The notes under the pieces: generated by a model
What the model was told of the DNA's origin: nothing
Database searches by the model: none
What the model saw: the letters and a program-made list of their open reading frames with translations, nothing else
Shown: piece after piece, positions 12,691 through 23,448 of the stretch
How positions within the stretch are numbered: position 1 is the first letter of the stretch
Layout: each line of letters begins with the position of its first letter
Program-made: the position numbers and the translations under genes
Origin: Nephrocerus scutellatus
Taxonomy: Eukaryota; Arthropoda; Insecta; Diptera; Pipunculidae
Direction: 5' to 3'
NCBI GenBank assembly: GCA_947095585.1
Contig: OX352764.1
Location: 10,463,001-10,527,000 of the forward strand
DNA: 64,000 nucleotides

Positions 12691-13092
12691 CGGATCATGG
12701 ACCCCAGCCAACGGGGTATGATTGCCATCCTCGCCAGCGTTCGCCACATACTTTTCGAGTTTTTTCATTTCCTGTTCGACGGGGGTCCATTCGCTTTTCA
12801 TCGTGAGACCCAGTAGTTTGTTGGCTGTCTCACGAATCGAAGCACCCGCACTGGGAGGTTTTGGTTGAGCGACTCCATCGATTTCCTTTTTATCACCATT
12901 ACTGGATGTCTCATCCTTTGGATCGCTTTCAGCTTTGCTAGCCGGTGTTGCCCGATCACTAGCGGTGGGTGTCGAATCGTCGGATGCTGTCGTTGGTGTC
13001 GCCGGATTTGTTGATGTTTTCTGCCTACCCGCGGCTGCAGCACCGCCAACTCCACCACCACGACCACCACCGCGTTTCCCCGGTTGCGACAT
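12691..13092 (-). CDS. nompC: nompC (TRPN channel) coding exon 1
   Basis: This is the N-terminal exon of no mechanoreceptor potential C, the TRPN channel that opens in response to force in insect mechanosensory cilia. The 134-residue translation starts MSQPGKRGGGRGGG, followed by a low-complexity Thr/Ser/Pro stretch with TPASKAESDPKDETSSNGDK. It then has the conserved block PPSAGASIRETANKLLGL, a KSEWTPVEQEMKKLEKYV segment and GEDGNHTPLAGVHDP. I recognise this order from Drosophila NompC. The start is the first ATG (13090-13092) before the Gly/Arg-rich leader. The exon ends in phase 0 at CCG|GTGAGT and joins exon 2 in frame. The linker is more divergent than the conserved blocks, as usual. Overlapping frames here are shadows. 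Identity is quite sure; 5' UTR exons are not resolved. Confidence 0.9.
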
Positions 13093-14090
13093 GATGGAGT
13101 TTTAGTATTCTACCGAGCAGTAAAGGAGGAAAGAAATCGCTAGATCTGCACTTTGTTCATTTTAGAATTTCCCCGTCATTTTCGAATAAAACTCTTAAGA
13201 AGGGAACTTTGTCACTTTGAAAATTTAAAAAAGAAATTGGAAATTCTATCCCGACTAAAAGCGAAAATGAAAACTTGAAAATTCAATCGTCGATTACACA
13301 ACACTTTTGGAATTTTTCCTCCTGTGGAATGGCCTTGCAATTTTATTCACGCTTAAGACACATATTTCTGAGATTTCTATTTTATTTGAAAATTAAAAAT
13401 AAAACACACTCACACACACACACAATAACCGATTTCAATTACATTTTCATAACTCGCAACGCTATTCTTGAGTGAAATCCAAAATCACAGCTAGAAGTTA
13501 TCCTTGTACTGCCTGCTTTAGGTGTCGACAACACAATATTCTTATGTTTGTGGCTGATTTGTTACTTAATAGCACCCTTCATGCTGATTTTTTTTTCCTC
13601 ACAATTTCTTTATTCCTAACGTTTTCCGACCGAATTCTCAAAAACGAACCGTATCCACCAAGAGTCTCAAAGTTTCTGACAACCAACTATCAAAATTGAA
13701 ACTCCATCGGCGACGACCTATAGCAAATATTACCCCAATTTCAAGGCTTCTACTACCCCATGCGGATCTGGTGCAACCACAGCAACACAACGAAGAGTTG
13801 CGCAGCATAAAACCATTATGGCTTTGTTTATAGTAACGGTTTTTTTCATGTTCTTTCCTTTTCGAAAATCGCGGCAACTTCCGGTGTTGCCATTACGAAT
13901 TGCTTGCATGTGACGTTTACAGTGGGATGAAGATGAAAATTTTTAAGTTAAACTATAGATATGAAAAAACAAAAGCCGACCCGCCAAAAAAACAGCTAAT
14001 TGACCTTCCCTCATGCTACCCCATTAGCTACTTTTAAGGAACAAAATTCTTGTCGCTGAATTTTGTCCACACTGCTCGCGTCTCCGCCGT
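13093..14090. other. nompC 5' flank / likely 5' UTR and promoter region
   Basis: This is the region immediately upstream of the nompC start codon on the minus strand. It contains a short CA-type microsatellite near 13408-13425 and AT-rich sequence. Short open frames on both strands lack conserved motifs. No confident TATA box or initiator could be assigned by eye, so the promoter location is inferred only from position. Confidence 0.35.
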
Positions 14091-14261
14091 GTGAGCCATC
14101 AGTTTAAGTTGTCAAAAGCTACTTGCTGCTACGTTGACCTCTGTCCAGAATTTCGCTGCTGTCCTCTCTGGCATTTGTTGAATACTACCTGCTGCACCTG
14201 GCAGCATATTTTTTTACAGCTTCTTGTCGTCAACGTCTACGCCATTGCCGCCCTGCTATCA

Positions 14262-14765
14262 CGTATCAATCAAGGATCACATCGTCAAGGCTCACGTCAA
14301 GTCATGTCAAGGCTCACGTCAAGAATGACTCCGTCAAGGCCATGTCAGGGATTACTTCATAAGGGATCTCGACAAAGCTCACGACAAGGATCACTCCGTC
14401 AAGGCTCTCGTCAAAGCTCACGTCAAGGATCACTTCATTAAGGCTTACGTCAAGGCACGTCAAGGCACGTCAGGGCTCTCGTCAAAGCTCACGTCAATGA
14501 TCAGTTCTTTCAGGCTTTCGTCAAGGCACGTCAAGGCTCTCGTCAGGACTCTCGTTAAGGCTCTCCTCAAGGCTCTAGTCAAAGCTCACGTCAAGGATCA
14601 CTTCGTCAAGGCACGTCAAGTCTCCCTTCAAGGTTCACTTAATCAAGGTTAACGTCAAGGGACGTCAAGGCACATTAGAGCTTACGTCAAGGATCACTAT
14701 GTCGAGGCTCACGTCAAGGCACGTTAAGGATCACGACAAGGATCACTTCATCAAGGCTCACGCAT
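14262..14765 (+). repeat. Minisatellite of ACGTCAAGG-type units
   Basis: About 500 bp consists of irregular repeats of 9-12 bp built on GTCAAGGCTCAC, GTCAAGGATCAC and ACGTCAAGGC. More than 30 GTCAAGG/GTCAAAG occurrences are visible with variable spacing. A plus-strand open frame through it (QGSRQSSRQGSLRQGSRQ-like) is a by-product of the repeat and not evidence of a gene. Units are degenerate and have no unique spacers, so this is not a CRISPR array. Confidence 0.9.
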
Positions 14766-14769
14766 CGTC

Positions 14770-16860
14770 TAGACTACATACATGCATACATTATATATAA
14801 AGCTAAACTAAGAATAAACGCTGAATTAAAGTCAAGAGCAGCAAGAAATTTATTGTAACGACCTTTTTTAAAAACTTTTATTTAACTTGACTTGACCGCG
14901 TTTGACGCGTGTGGCGAGTCGCGTATGGTGCGTGTTATGCCTGTACACAAGAAAATACTTTGAAATAGTCCCGACCTCAAAAAGATATATTTTGGCAATA
15001 ATTACCAAATAACTGACTGTGTGGCGTTATTAGATGTATACATATAAGTTTGTACCCGAAAAACGAAGCTTTTTTACATTTACTTGTTTATTTTGAACCC
15101 TGGTCACCCTGAGTTTTTACCCCGGCTTGGAAAACTCCGTTACACGCTATACTTTTAGTTCGCTTAATCCCTTTTCTTTAAACCCTTAATCTATTTCCTA
15201 ATTTTTGCATCCCTTCTGAAAAGCACGATTTCTTCGACGCCTTCAAAATATTGGCTTACGATTTTCGAGCAAAAAACAGAGACCAAACTTAAAAACTGTT
15301 TAAGAAAATCGCATTTTTGGAATGAACTTTTTATATAGCTAAGCCTTGTTTCGTTGAATAGTGTGGTCCAAACTGATCGGATCAAAAAATTTCACAAAAT
15401 TTATGTAACCCTGATGTTAACCAAAAAAAAGGATATATTTTGATCACTTTCCATCCTTATATTTTGATTTTGTGTTCAAATGCACGAATTTGACTAAAGC
15501 AATCAAAGTTGAGTTTAAAAGTATTTATTTGAGATTTTATTAAAAATTGGCTGATTAATTAAAACTTTGAACTTTTTGAATTACGATCAAAGTAAAGTTT
15601 TTATTAAAAATTACCAAAACATAGGTACGTAATTGTTTTTTGAGTTGTAAGTATTCCACGTGTCCCACAGTACCTACATAAGAACTACTACTCGGCTTTA
15701 TTAATTGTTCCTAACTGCAATCTGCAAATTCTTACGAAGAAGCACACACACACACACACACTTGTAAATAACATGCCACACGCTATAAGTAAGCAAAGGT
15801 GGATTATTCTTTAGCAGCGGAGTATCTGTAGTATGCAAATACTCTTCTATATCCACAGCAATAGCTACACTTGACTTTACTCAAAACAAACGGCTGCAGC
15901 CGCTAAGTTTTGTTATTCGAATGTCAACAAGAATAGATTCGTTGTGCTATCACACACAGAGTATAAAAGAACGCATAACCTTACTTATGTGTGATCGAGA
16001 TAACCTCACTTTGTTTGTTTATGTTTTCCTCCTCCACCACGTGTTTTGTTGCACTCTCCAAACTCGCTTTCGTAAACCATTTTTGAGCTTTCCAATGGTC
16101 CCCGCTTTCGTTAAGTCCTATTCTCCACTTCTCAGCTGTTACGCTCGCAACCACTTCAATAACTCTAGACACCAGCTCACACGAGGACAATAAATTCTTG
16201 AGGCTACAAGTAAATTCACTCATTCTTGCTGGTGGCACTGAAATCTGCACATTACAGTGGAATTCCCATGAAAGGAAACATATCAGGGCTAATTTGCATA
16301 ATGCAAACAGTGCGGCACCATTGCCGGGTGGTAGTCACTAGGGGTGGTTAAGTACAAGACTCTTGACCAACTCTCAGAAGTCGGACATTGGCACGGAAAT
16401 GTTTCTTTTTTTCTGCTCCGTCAGCAGGGTTGTTTCAGTCTATTGTCGTTGTAGGCTGTGGCACAGTCGTCTGAGGTCGATATTCAAATAGACGTAACTT
16501 CCGGTTATGTGTGCCAACTGAACTCTGGCTAGAGGTAGCTTTTGGTATTATACATTAGTATTTAGCCTAAATGAAATCATTAAATAGCTTTTTAATGCAC
16601 GTTTTCTAGTGCAAGAGTGAGTGCAAGCGACTGAAAAAAACAACTTTTGTTCGCGCCTTTTTTATGTTTGGACTTTAAAAGTTGCCTTACATACAGTGAA
16701 TTGTGGGGGAGAAGCCTCAATTCGACATCTACCTTCTATAAAACTAAAGCATATAACAAAACAAAAAAAAAAACTTGTCAGATATCTTATTATATGTATA
16801 TCCTAATGCCGGAATTCTGTTTTTTAAGTTGCACTTGCAAACTTCCTTAAACCTGTGCGA
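14770..16860. other. Intergenic AT-rich sequence without a recognisable gene
   Basis: It contains a CA microsatellite at about 15745-15760 and a GC-rich patch near 14895-14940 that resembles one at 29745-29795. Short frames on both strands around 15921-16250 show no family resemblance. I see no gene or RNA here. Confidence 0.6.
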
Positions 16861-17620
16861 GAAGAGTGGTGTCGTCTTCTAAAGAATGAATTGGATTAGA
16901 AGTAGCAGACATCTCATTAAAGAAAATGAGAAAAAGCGTCGGAGTAAAAATACAACGCGGTGAACTTGAATCCGTCCAATAACGTCATAGATGCATTGTT
17001 CAGAAAGGTAGCTTCCTAAGCAAGCTCTTATCGATTCCATAAGCACTCATTTTCGACAAAATAACTTGATGCCAGACTCTTGCATTAAAAATATCGAGTG
17101 CAACAACTTTACTTTCTTGTAAATAGATTGGAGAGATATTCCACCAGTTGAACGTTACTCTCGAAAACCGTACTACGGTTGGCTAATTATCTCCCCTGGT
17201 TCAAGATATTACGTAAGCTAACGATTATTTAGCATTCCTGAGCCCTTGGAAATTACGGATAACGACTATCCTTCTTTGGGTAAAGTTTAGACAAAGACAG
17301 TCTCTCAACTTCTAAAGAAAATGAGAAATGGGCAACTTACACAATGGTAATTTAAAAACTATTGCGGTGGATCTTGCCCAGCAGATTTTCGAATGCTGAA
17401 GTCACTTAAAACTCTAGCAATAGTCCTACAGAAAATAAGCCCTTGAAAGTACATGTGAGTACAGTACAGGACAGTACATGGCTAGTTCTGGTGAAGTGGA
17501 ACCTTATGCGAAAAACGAAGCAAGCAGATTGGCCTTATCGATATGGAACTGACGGTTGGAATGTCATTCTGAATGAGCGTTGGCTATGTTATCGTAAGCA
17601 GCTTTAGAGTCTATGAATAG
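16860..17620 (-). mobile_element. Decayed non-LTR retrotransposon fragment
   Basis: Stretches of the minus strand match the LINE at 21650-23030 in the same order. Examples are the block around 16885-16960 (gaattggattagaagta and following) and ttaaaactctagcaa near 17408. Only RT-region pieces with many indels remain. The DD41D mariner at 17627 lies directly beside it and may have inserted into it. Confidence 0.6.
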
Positions 17621-17626
17621 ATGGTA

Positions 17627-18931
17627 ACGGGTGTTTTTTTAAGAGGTTGCCGATTTTTTTTTTTGAATAAAACACATATAAAATTATGAAATGACCAACA
17701 TTTTTTTTTATTTGGTAGATAATTTTTTGGCATTTAACATTTAAACACAATTTCTGGCATATGGCTACCACGACTATTTTTCACAAATGTCATTCTGGAG
17801 GTCCAATTTTCCAGCACTTTTTCAAGCATTTGAGGGCGTATGTCAGCAATGACACGTTGAATATTGGTTTCCAAAGCGTCAATCGATTGAGGTTTATCCA
17901 CATAAACCAATGACTTCACGTATCCCCACAAAAAGTAATCGAGTGGCGTCAAATCGCACGAACGCGGAGGCCAATTCACCGGACCATTTCTCGAAATAAT
18001 GTTGTCGTTGAAAGTTTCTTTCAATAAGTCGATTGTTTCACGTGCTGTATGGCAAGTGGCACCATCTTGTTGAAACCACATTTCATCCATATCCATATCT
18101 TCAAGATTTGACAACAAAACCTCATTTAACATGGTTCTGTATCGATTTCCATTCACGGTAACGCGTCGTCCTTCCTCATTTTTAAAGAAATATGGACCGA
18201 TGATCCCACCAGCCCATAGACCGCACCAAACAGTACATTTATCAGGATGCATTGGTAATTCTTGAACGGCGTGTGGATTATCTTTGCTCCAAATGCGACA
18301 ATTTTGTTTGTTGACGTATCCATTTAACAAAAAATGCGCCTCATCACTGAAGAGAATTTTACGGTAAAAAAATGGATCTTCGTTCAATTGATTTAACGAC
18401 CAATCACTGAATTCACGGCGCAAACGATGGTCGTGTGGCTTTAATTCTTGCACCAATTGAATTTTGTATGGCACCAAACCCAAATCTTTACGTAAAATTT
18501 TCCATAAAGTCGATGGACAAAGTCCAATTTGCTGAGCACGACGACGAATCGATAAATTGTCGTTTTCTTCGACACTGGCCTCAACGACAGCAATATTTTC
18601 TTCTGTACGAACTCTTCTCATTCTTGTCGGTGGCTTGGCATCCAAAAGAGTGAATGTAGACCGAAATTTGGTAATTACGTTCTTTATGGTGGTCTCTGAC
18701 GGACGATTATGTGCACCATAAAATTCACGAAGTGCTCTATAAACATTTTTAATTGAACACTGATTTTGAAAATAAATTTCAACGATTTGAAAACGTTGTT
18801 CTGGAGTTAACCTATTCATAATGATTTGCCAAACAATACTGAGTAGAAATGCCACTTTGAGCTGTCAAAACAACTGTCATAAAATAAAACGACATCTATC
18901 GGAAAAACAAACCTCCTAAAAAAACACCCTT
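17627..18931 (-). mobile_element. Complete DD41D (rosa-like) mariner element
   Basis: The 1305-bp element is bounded by terminal inverted repeats. The left end reads acgggtgtttttttaagagg and the right end, reverse complemented, reads aagggtgtttttttaggagg. TA dinucleotides flank both ends (17625-17626 and 18932-18933), the expected mariner target duplication. It encloses an uninterrupted transposase frame. The length is right for a full mariner (about 1.3 kb). Other mariner pieces in the window are broken, so this is by far the youngest-looking DNA transposon here. Confidence 0.93.
17734..18819 (-). CDS. Mariner transposase, DD41D type, intact frame
   Basis: This 361-residue transposase would cut and paste its element at TA sites. 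The start was chosen at MNRLTPEQRFQIVEIYF, since an upstream in-frame ATG at 18855 adds 12 hydrophobic residues not typical of the family. N-terminal helix-turn-helix segments span about residues 1-110, with QNQCSIKNVYRALREFYG and later SIRRRAQQIGLCPSTLWKIL. The catalytic triad is D159 (ILFSDEAHF), D252 (WFQQDGATCH) and D294 (LTPLDYFLWGYVKS). Exactly 41 residues separate the last two, placing it in the DD41D/rosa group and not classical DD34D. The frame continues to MPEIVFKC and a stop with no interruption. Whether it is expressed or active cannot be told from sequence. Confidence 0.93.
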   Translation of the reverse strand: MNRLTPEQRFQIVEIYFQNQCSIKNVYRALREFYGAHNRPSETTIKNVITKFRSTFTLLDAKPPTRMRRVRTEENIAVVEASVEENDNLSIRRRAQQIGLCPSTLWKILRKDLGLVPYKIQLVQELKPHDHRLRREFSDWSLNQLNEDPFFYRKILFSDEAHFLLNGYVNKQNCRIWSKDNPHAVQELPMHPDKCTVWCGLWAGGIIGPYFFKNEEGRRVTVNGNRYRTMLNEVLLSNLEDMDMDEMWFQQDGATCHTARETIDLLKETFNDNIISRNGPVNWPPRSCDLTPLDYFLWGYVKSLVYVDKPQSIDALETNIQRVIADIRPQMLEKVLENWTSRMTFVKNSRGSHMPEIVFKC

Positions 18932-18933
18932 TA

Positions 18934-19330
18934 TATTGAAATTTGGACAAATTTCGATCACATGCCAATGGGTGACTTAACTCATGACACTTTAAAACTG
19001 GAGGCAATTACTATATAAATATATCTTTTTGGTATTTCAACGTTTCTTTCTGGATGGTAGAACACTATAATGGAATTATCACATTGCCTGAAGAATATAT
19101 GAACCACTTCGCTGTATGTTGATCGGTGCACAACTTTTGACAGTAAGAGTAAAGCTAAATTTATTGAAATCCCTTATTTTTTCTTCATTTATGTATGGTT
19201 GTGAGATTTTTGAAGACATGGACAGGGGGTCATCATTCAACAAACTTAATGTCACTGCTAACTCGTTGCTCGATTTGATTTCAACATTCGAACGGGTGAA
19301 GACATCTGTGACAGTCATGTTATTTATTTA
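18934..19330 (+). mobile_element. LINE remnant (RT C-terminal piece)
   Basis: At about 19110-19290 the plus strand reads TVRVKLNLLKSLIFSSFMYG followed by CEIFEDMDRGSSFNKLNVT. This resembles the segment after the RT domain in LINEs (KxxLxxSLIxPxxxYGxE). No other part of the element is identifiable; 18934-19090 shows nothing clear. Confidence 0.5.
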
Positions 19331-19525
19331 AGGCATACCATAAAAGCAACCTGTTTTTTTTTAAATCATCCCAGCTCCATCAACACGAACTTTGAACATT
19401 TTGCTGCCATCTTCAATGGCCGATCTTCACAATGTCAGTAGTTCGTTCATGCGCTATTAGACTTGGAATCAGCTTTCCGCTGATACTAAAAGCAAAACAA
19501 CAAAGCACGGTTTCAACTCAGTAGC

Positions 19526-19531
19526 TTTATT
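19526..19531 (-). terminator. Candidate polyadenylation signal AATAAA for the ACSF2-like gene
   Basis: AATAAA on the minus strand lies about 245 nt downstream of the stop codon of the acyl-CoA synthetase gene, a plausible 3' UTR length. It is chosen by position and consensus only. AT-rich sequence between offers few other exact matches. Confidence 0.4.
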
Positions 19532-19774
19532 TAATTTTACAAACAAGGCTTAATTACGTAAATGACTGTATCTTTCATCTTTTATACGGTTAGGTTATTT
19601 CTTTATGCTTATTAGCCTATTCCTAAAAAAAATATTTTTTTGTGTCACTTGAATAGAAGCAGTTTTCGCTGTACGATTGGCTAATGGATAACTTTCTTAA
19701 CTAAACTAAACTTAATAACTTAAAGTAATTAAAAAATCAAAATACAATAATTATGCCACCCGTTTACCACTACT

Positions 19775-20023
19775 TTATGTGGTTTGAGGCACTGATTGGT
19801 TTGTCCTTTCGTACATTTCTGTCAGTTTGAACTTTTGTATTTTTCCCGATGTTGTTTTGGGAAAGTCCTTGACGACATGAACGTAGCGAGGGACTTTAAA
19901 GTGTGCCAATCGCCCTTTACAGAAATCTTTAACGTCGGCACGTGACAGACCGCCGGCCCCATCCCGCAGACGAACAAATGCGCAAACCTCTTCACCCATG
20001 CGCTCGTCCTCGACGCCAATTAC
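19775..20023 (-). CDS. ACSF2: ACSF2-like acyl-CoA synthetase, exon 4 (C-terminal)
   Basis: This last exon encodes the end of the C-terminal AMP-binding lid domain: [20 protein letters not shown], then [20 protein letters not shown] and [11 protein letters not shown]. The Lys in SGKIQKFKL corresponds to the conserved A10 lysine needed for adenylate formation. It begins in phase 0 after acceptor ctatatag and ends with TTSG...SVPQTT and a stop at 19775-19777. The 'GEE(V/I)CA' and 'FCKG' phrases match human ACSF2 closely. Confidence 0.93.
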   Translation of the reverse strand, partial: VIGVEDERMGEEVCAFVRLRDGAGGLSRADVKDFCKGRLAHFKVPRYVHVVKDFPKTTSGKIQKFKLTEMYERTNQSVPQTT

Positions 20024-20089
20024 CTATATAGGCGTGAATAGATCAGAAATTTTTTTTCTTTTCGTTTTTGATGATCCTCTGTTACTTAC

Positions 20090-20231
20090 ATGTGTTTCGA
20101 TGACATCGGGATGTGTGTTGAGAAAGTCTTCAATTTCTTTAGGAAAAATATTCTCACCACCGCGGATTATCATTTCCTTGAGGCGTCCAACGATTCTGCC
20201 ATAGCCATCCTCTTGCAGAATAAACTGATCT
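20090..20231 (-). CDS. ACSF2: ACSF2-like acyl-CoA synthetase, exon 3
   Basis: This 142-bp exon encodes the hinge and start of the C-terminal domain: [38 protein letters not shown] and [10 protein letters not shown]. The [20 protein letters not shown] block is the A8 motif of the ANL (acyl-CoA synthetase/NRPS/luciferase) superfamily. The acceptor is ttttag|AGATCAG and the donor CAT|GTAAGT. Phases agree with both neighbours, and the exon supplies the Asp of the TGD motif split across the intron. Confidence 0.93.
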
Positions 20232-20286
20232 CTAAAATTGAATTAAATTTTTTTTTAAGTTAAATTGTACAATTCTTAAAGCTCAC

Positions 20287-21600
20287 CCTGTACGCAGCCA
20301 CTTGTCGGAACTTATTGCCTCCTCGGTCTTTCGCTTGTCATCGAAATAGCCCAACATGGTAAGGTAGCCGCGGACACAGAGCTCACCAGGCTCACCAAAA
20401 GGCACAGAATTGCCATTGGCATCGATGACTTTCGCCTCGATGTGATCCTGCAAATGGCCGACAGTGTTCAAAACTTTCTCCTCTGAATCTCCCGGTTTCG
20501 ATTGGAAGATCACCGCTGTAGACTCAGTCAAGCCGAAAACAGTTTTCACCTGCTCGAGGCCGAGGATATTTTTTATGTCGTGGAACAATTTCGGCGAACA
20601 TGGGGCCCCACCGGTTATAGCAATTTTAGCCGTTTTCAAGGGAAGATTAAGTTCCTTCTGCTTCCTCAGCAGATCCACATACATCGTTGGTGTTCCATGG
20701 ATCACACTGCACTTCTCATTTACGATCGCTCTCAGTGAAGCTTCCGGAACGAAGCCGGCAGCAGGTAAAACCAAAGCAGCCCCATGCGTCAAACCAGCCA
20801 TAATACTGATGGCAACGCCAAAGGCATGAAACAACGGTACCTGAACGCATATTCTTTCGTTGCTGATCTCATTTCGCTTCCCAATGTGAATGCCGTTGTT
20901 CACGAAGTTAAAATGACTGAGGACAGCGGCCTTTGGCTGGCCCGTTGTGCCGGAAGTAAATTGAATGTTGCATGGCGAGTCAGGCGATATGGACTGCTGC
21001 ATGGCGGAAATTCGATTGATTTCATCGCTATTGGCCAAACCCAAGACGTTATCGAATGACATCGCTCCAGGCAAATGTGTTGAACTGTCGATGATAACTG
21101 ATTTTAACATTGGCACTCGCTCGATGCGGATGTTCCCCAACTCACTGGAACTGAGTTCTGGACAGATGCTCTTCAGAATTTCGTAAAACTTCTGGGATTT
21201 AAAGGTTTCAGAGGCTACAATTGCCCGAATGCCAACCTTTCGTAGACAATACTCCACTTCGGGACCCTGGTAAGCTGGATTGATGCCAACTGAGACGAGA
21301 CCCGCACGCGCTGCTCCCATCATTGTCAGGTACCAACGAATTGTGTTTGGAGCCCATATGCCTACAGGATCGCCCTTTTGAAGGCCTAATTTAAGGAAAC
21401 CCGCCGCTACACGATCGACTGTTTTTCGCAAATCAGCGAAAGTGTATCGCTCATCTTCGTGACATGAAACTATCGCTTCGTTGCTGCCATATATCTCCGC
21501 AGCGAGATCCAAACTCTGACCGACATTTCGGTAGACGAGTGGTTCCTTGCCAATGAAGTGATGGTAGCTGGGCTTGAAGGATGACGATTGACTTGCAAGG
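20287..21600 (-). CDS. ACSF2: ACSF2-like acyl-CoA synthetase, exon 2 (main AMP-binding domain)
   Basis: The enzyme activates medium-chain fatty acids to acyl-CoA with ATP in mitochondria (known role of ACSF2). This exon gives residues 30-468 of a 597-residue product (human ACSF2 is about 615). Visible motifs are KEPLVYRNVGQSLDLAAE near the N-terminus, the P-loop-like A3 motif FTSGTTGQPKAAVLSH (about 243-258), HGTPTMYVDLL, A5 VFGLTES (about 384-390), GELCVRGYLTMLGYF and DKWLRTG (A7, completed by Asp in exon 3). The acceptor is ccctcag|CCTTGC and the donor ACAGG|GTGAGC. The whole frame is open with no suspect residue. The four exons make a complete coding sequence, so the gene looks functional. 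Drosophila CG12512 is the likely counterpart, from family resemblance. Confidence 0.95.
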
Positions 21601-21649
21601 CTGAGGGATAAATCGAAATATTTTCTTAAATAATCTATATATAAAATTA

Positions 21650-23030
21650 CAAAAAATTGGTTTTTTATTATAATTTGCGCATGCTCTGCTATATGCCTGG
21701 CGTTAAGGAAATGACGGAGAAAAAAGGGGATGTCTATGAGTTTGTGCCTTCAAAGCCTGTGGATCATAGTGATGTGAAAAGATAGAGCTTGGCAGAGCAT
21801 TCCATATACATGTTATACGGCTGAAGAACGAATCTCTGAACTTATGGGCTTATGGGTAACTGATGAGCATTTAGAGCACCACGAGTATTGCGGTTGAATT
21901 CAAGGAGAGGTGGCATGCAACTGGCTATTTCTCTTGAGCACCGCTGGTGGAAGAAGCGATAACAAAGTGACATGCAGAAACGTTCCTGCGGTGTTCAAGC
22001 CAATCTATTGATTTCGCAATGTTTTCGTCACCGATAAGTTTTATCGCACGGTTTTGTATTGTATCTAGCTGATGCAAGGTAGTTTTAGGTGCACGAGACC
22101 AGATATGACAATTGTACTCAAGTTTTGGGCGAATAAAAGCCTGATCAGAGGGTCATTCCAACGTAGCTTGTCGTTAACGCACATATCGAGAATTTCGAGT
22201 TTTTCAGTTTCCTCGAAGCAACTGCCATTCATGGATTTGGGATTCGCTTCGAGGACAGAAGACAGCATTGGGTTTTGGAAGCGTTAAATTCTACTCGATT
22301 GTTTTCTCCCCATTGTATTATGCTGTCCAGGTCAGAATTTAACGTGCTTAACATTCGAAGTTGTTAGAGTTCCATATGAGAAGTGGAGGGACATTCCTCA
22401 AACTTATATGAGAAGCTGAGAGTGCTGATCGTCAGCGAAAGAGTGAATTGGATTAGAAGTATTGGACATGAGATCAAAAATAAAGAGTGTCGGGGTCAAA
22501 ACAGAGCCCTGGGGAACGTCAGTATTTATGTGATATACTTTAGACTAAAAACCGTCCAATGCAACTTGAATTGAGCGGTTCGAAAGATGAAGCAGTTTTT
22601 CATTGACTCCATAGTCACGAATTTTGGACAAAAGAGCTTGATGCCAAACTCTGTCGAATGCCCTGGAAATATCGGGGGCAACAGCTTTGTTTTCACCAAA
22701 TTGATGTAAAGACCGGTTCCATTGTTCGGTGAGATATACCTTCAAATCACGTTGGTTTCAAGATACTTCATGAGCTGAAAATTGATTAGCGTTTCCTTGA
22801 TCTTGGAAAGAATGAATGTAAGTGCTATGGGTCGGTACGAAGAAGGATACGACAGTTCGCCTTTTTTGGCTATGGGCTGGACAAAGGCTGTTTTCCGAGT
22901 GCTCGGGAAATGTCCTGAAGAATATGATAGATGGAAAAGCTTACGCAATGGCAATGCTTGAAAGAACAACTCTAGAGAACTAACGGAGAAATACCATTGG
23001 GCCCAGACGATTTGTGATTGTTGAAATCGT
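21650..23030 (-). mobile_element. Decayed non-LTR retrotransposon, RT to 3' end
   Basis: The minus strand carries RT blocks from high to low coordinate. SSYRPIALTFILSKIKETLI lies at about 22850-22790, AFDRVWHQALLSKIRDYGVN at about 22660-22600, SMNGSCFEETEKLEILDMC at about 22245-22185 and NDKLRWND next to it. The order and wording match the plus-strand LINE at 42534-43642, so they belong to one family. Many frame breaks make it dead. The 3' end near 21650 is followed by an AT-rich tail. Confidence 0.82.
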
Positions 23031-23448
23031 TTAAAACTCTAGCAACTGTACGAGTACGAATGTAAATCGGAGATTTGGCAAAATTGTAAAATTGTAAAGA
23101 GAGTAATTTTAAAAAAAAATGTATACGAGAGCTCCTCGGCCTTGGGGTCCGATCACTTCCAAATTTTTACGAGAGTGTTGTCATCGCATATGTCAAAATA
23201 CTAATAAAATCGGACTTTAAGAAGTGGTTTAAAAATTGATCACAAGATTTGGCGACAATTCTCAAACAAACAAACATACGGTCACGCGAAGTTAATGCAG
23301 AGAATTTAAAAATCGCGATACTTTAACAGATTACTGTCGTTTAGTTGAAGCTACAAATAATTTAAAAAAAACACTTCAAGTAGAACGACCAACACAAGTC
23401 GACTTTTCAATTATGAGAAACCGAATCTGAGGTTTTTCTTACGCTTGA

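Noticed and set aside
12798..13070. 90-codon minus-strand frame overlapping nompC exon 1
   Set aside because: Alternate frame of the Gly/Thr-rich nompC leader; the conserved protein is in the other frame.
14262..14765. Regular repeats that could suggest a CRISPR array, and a 116-codon open frame through them
   Set aside because: Units are 9-12 bp, irregular and without unique spacers; the genome is eukaryotic; the frame is only a translation of the repeat.
15981..16250. 89-codon minus-strand frame between nompC and the ACSF2-like gene
   Set aside because: No conserved motif or convincing splice context; treated as chance.
20464..21186. Plus-strand open frames opposite the acyl-CoA synthetase main exon
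   Set aside because: Antisense shadows of a strongly conserved enzyme exon.
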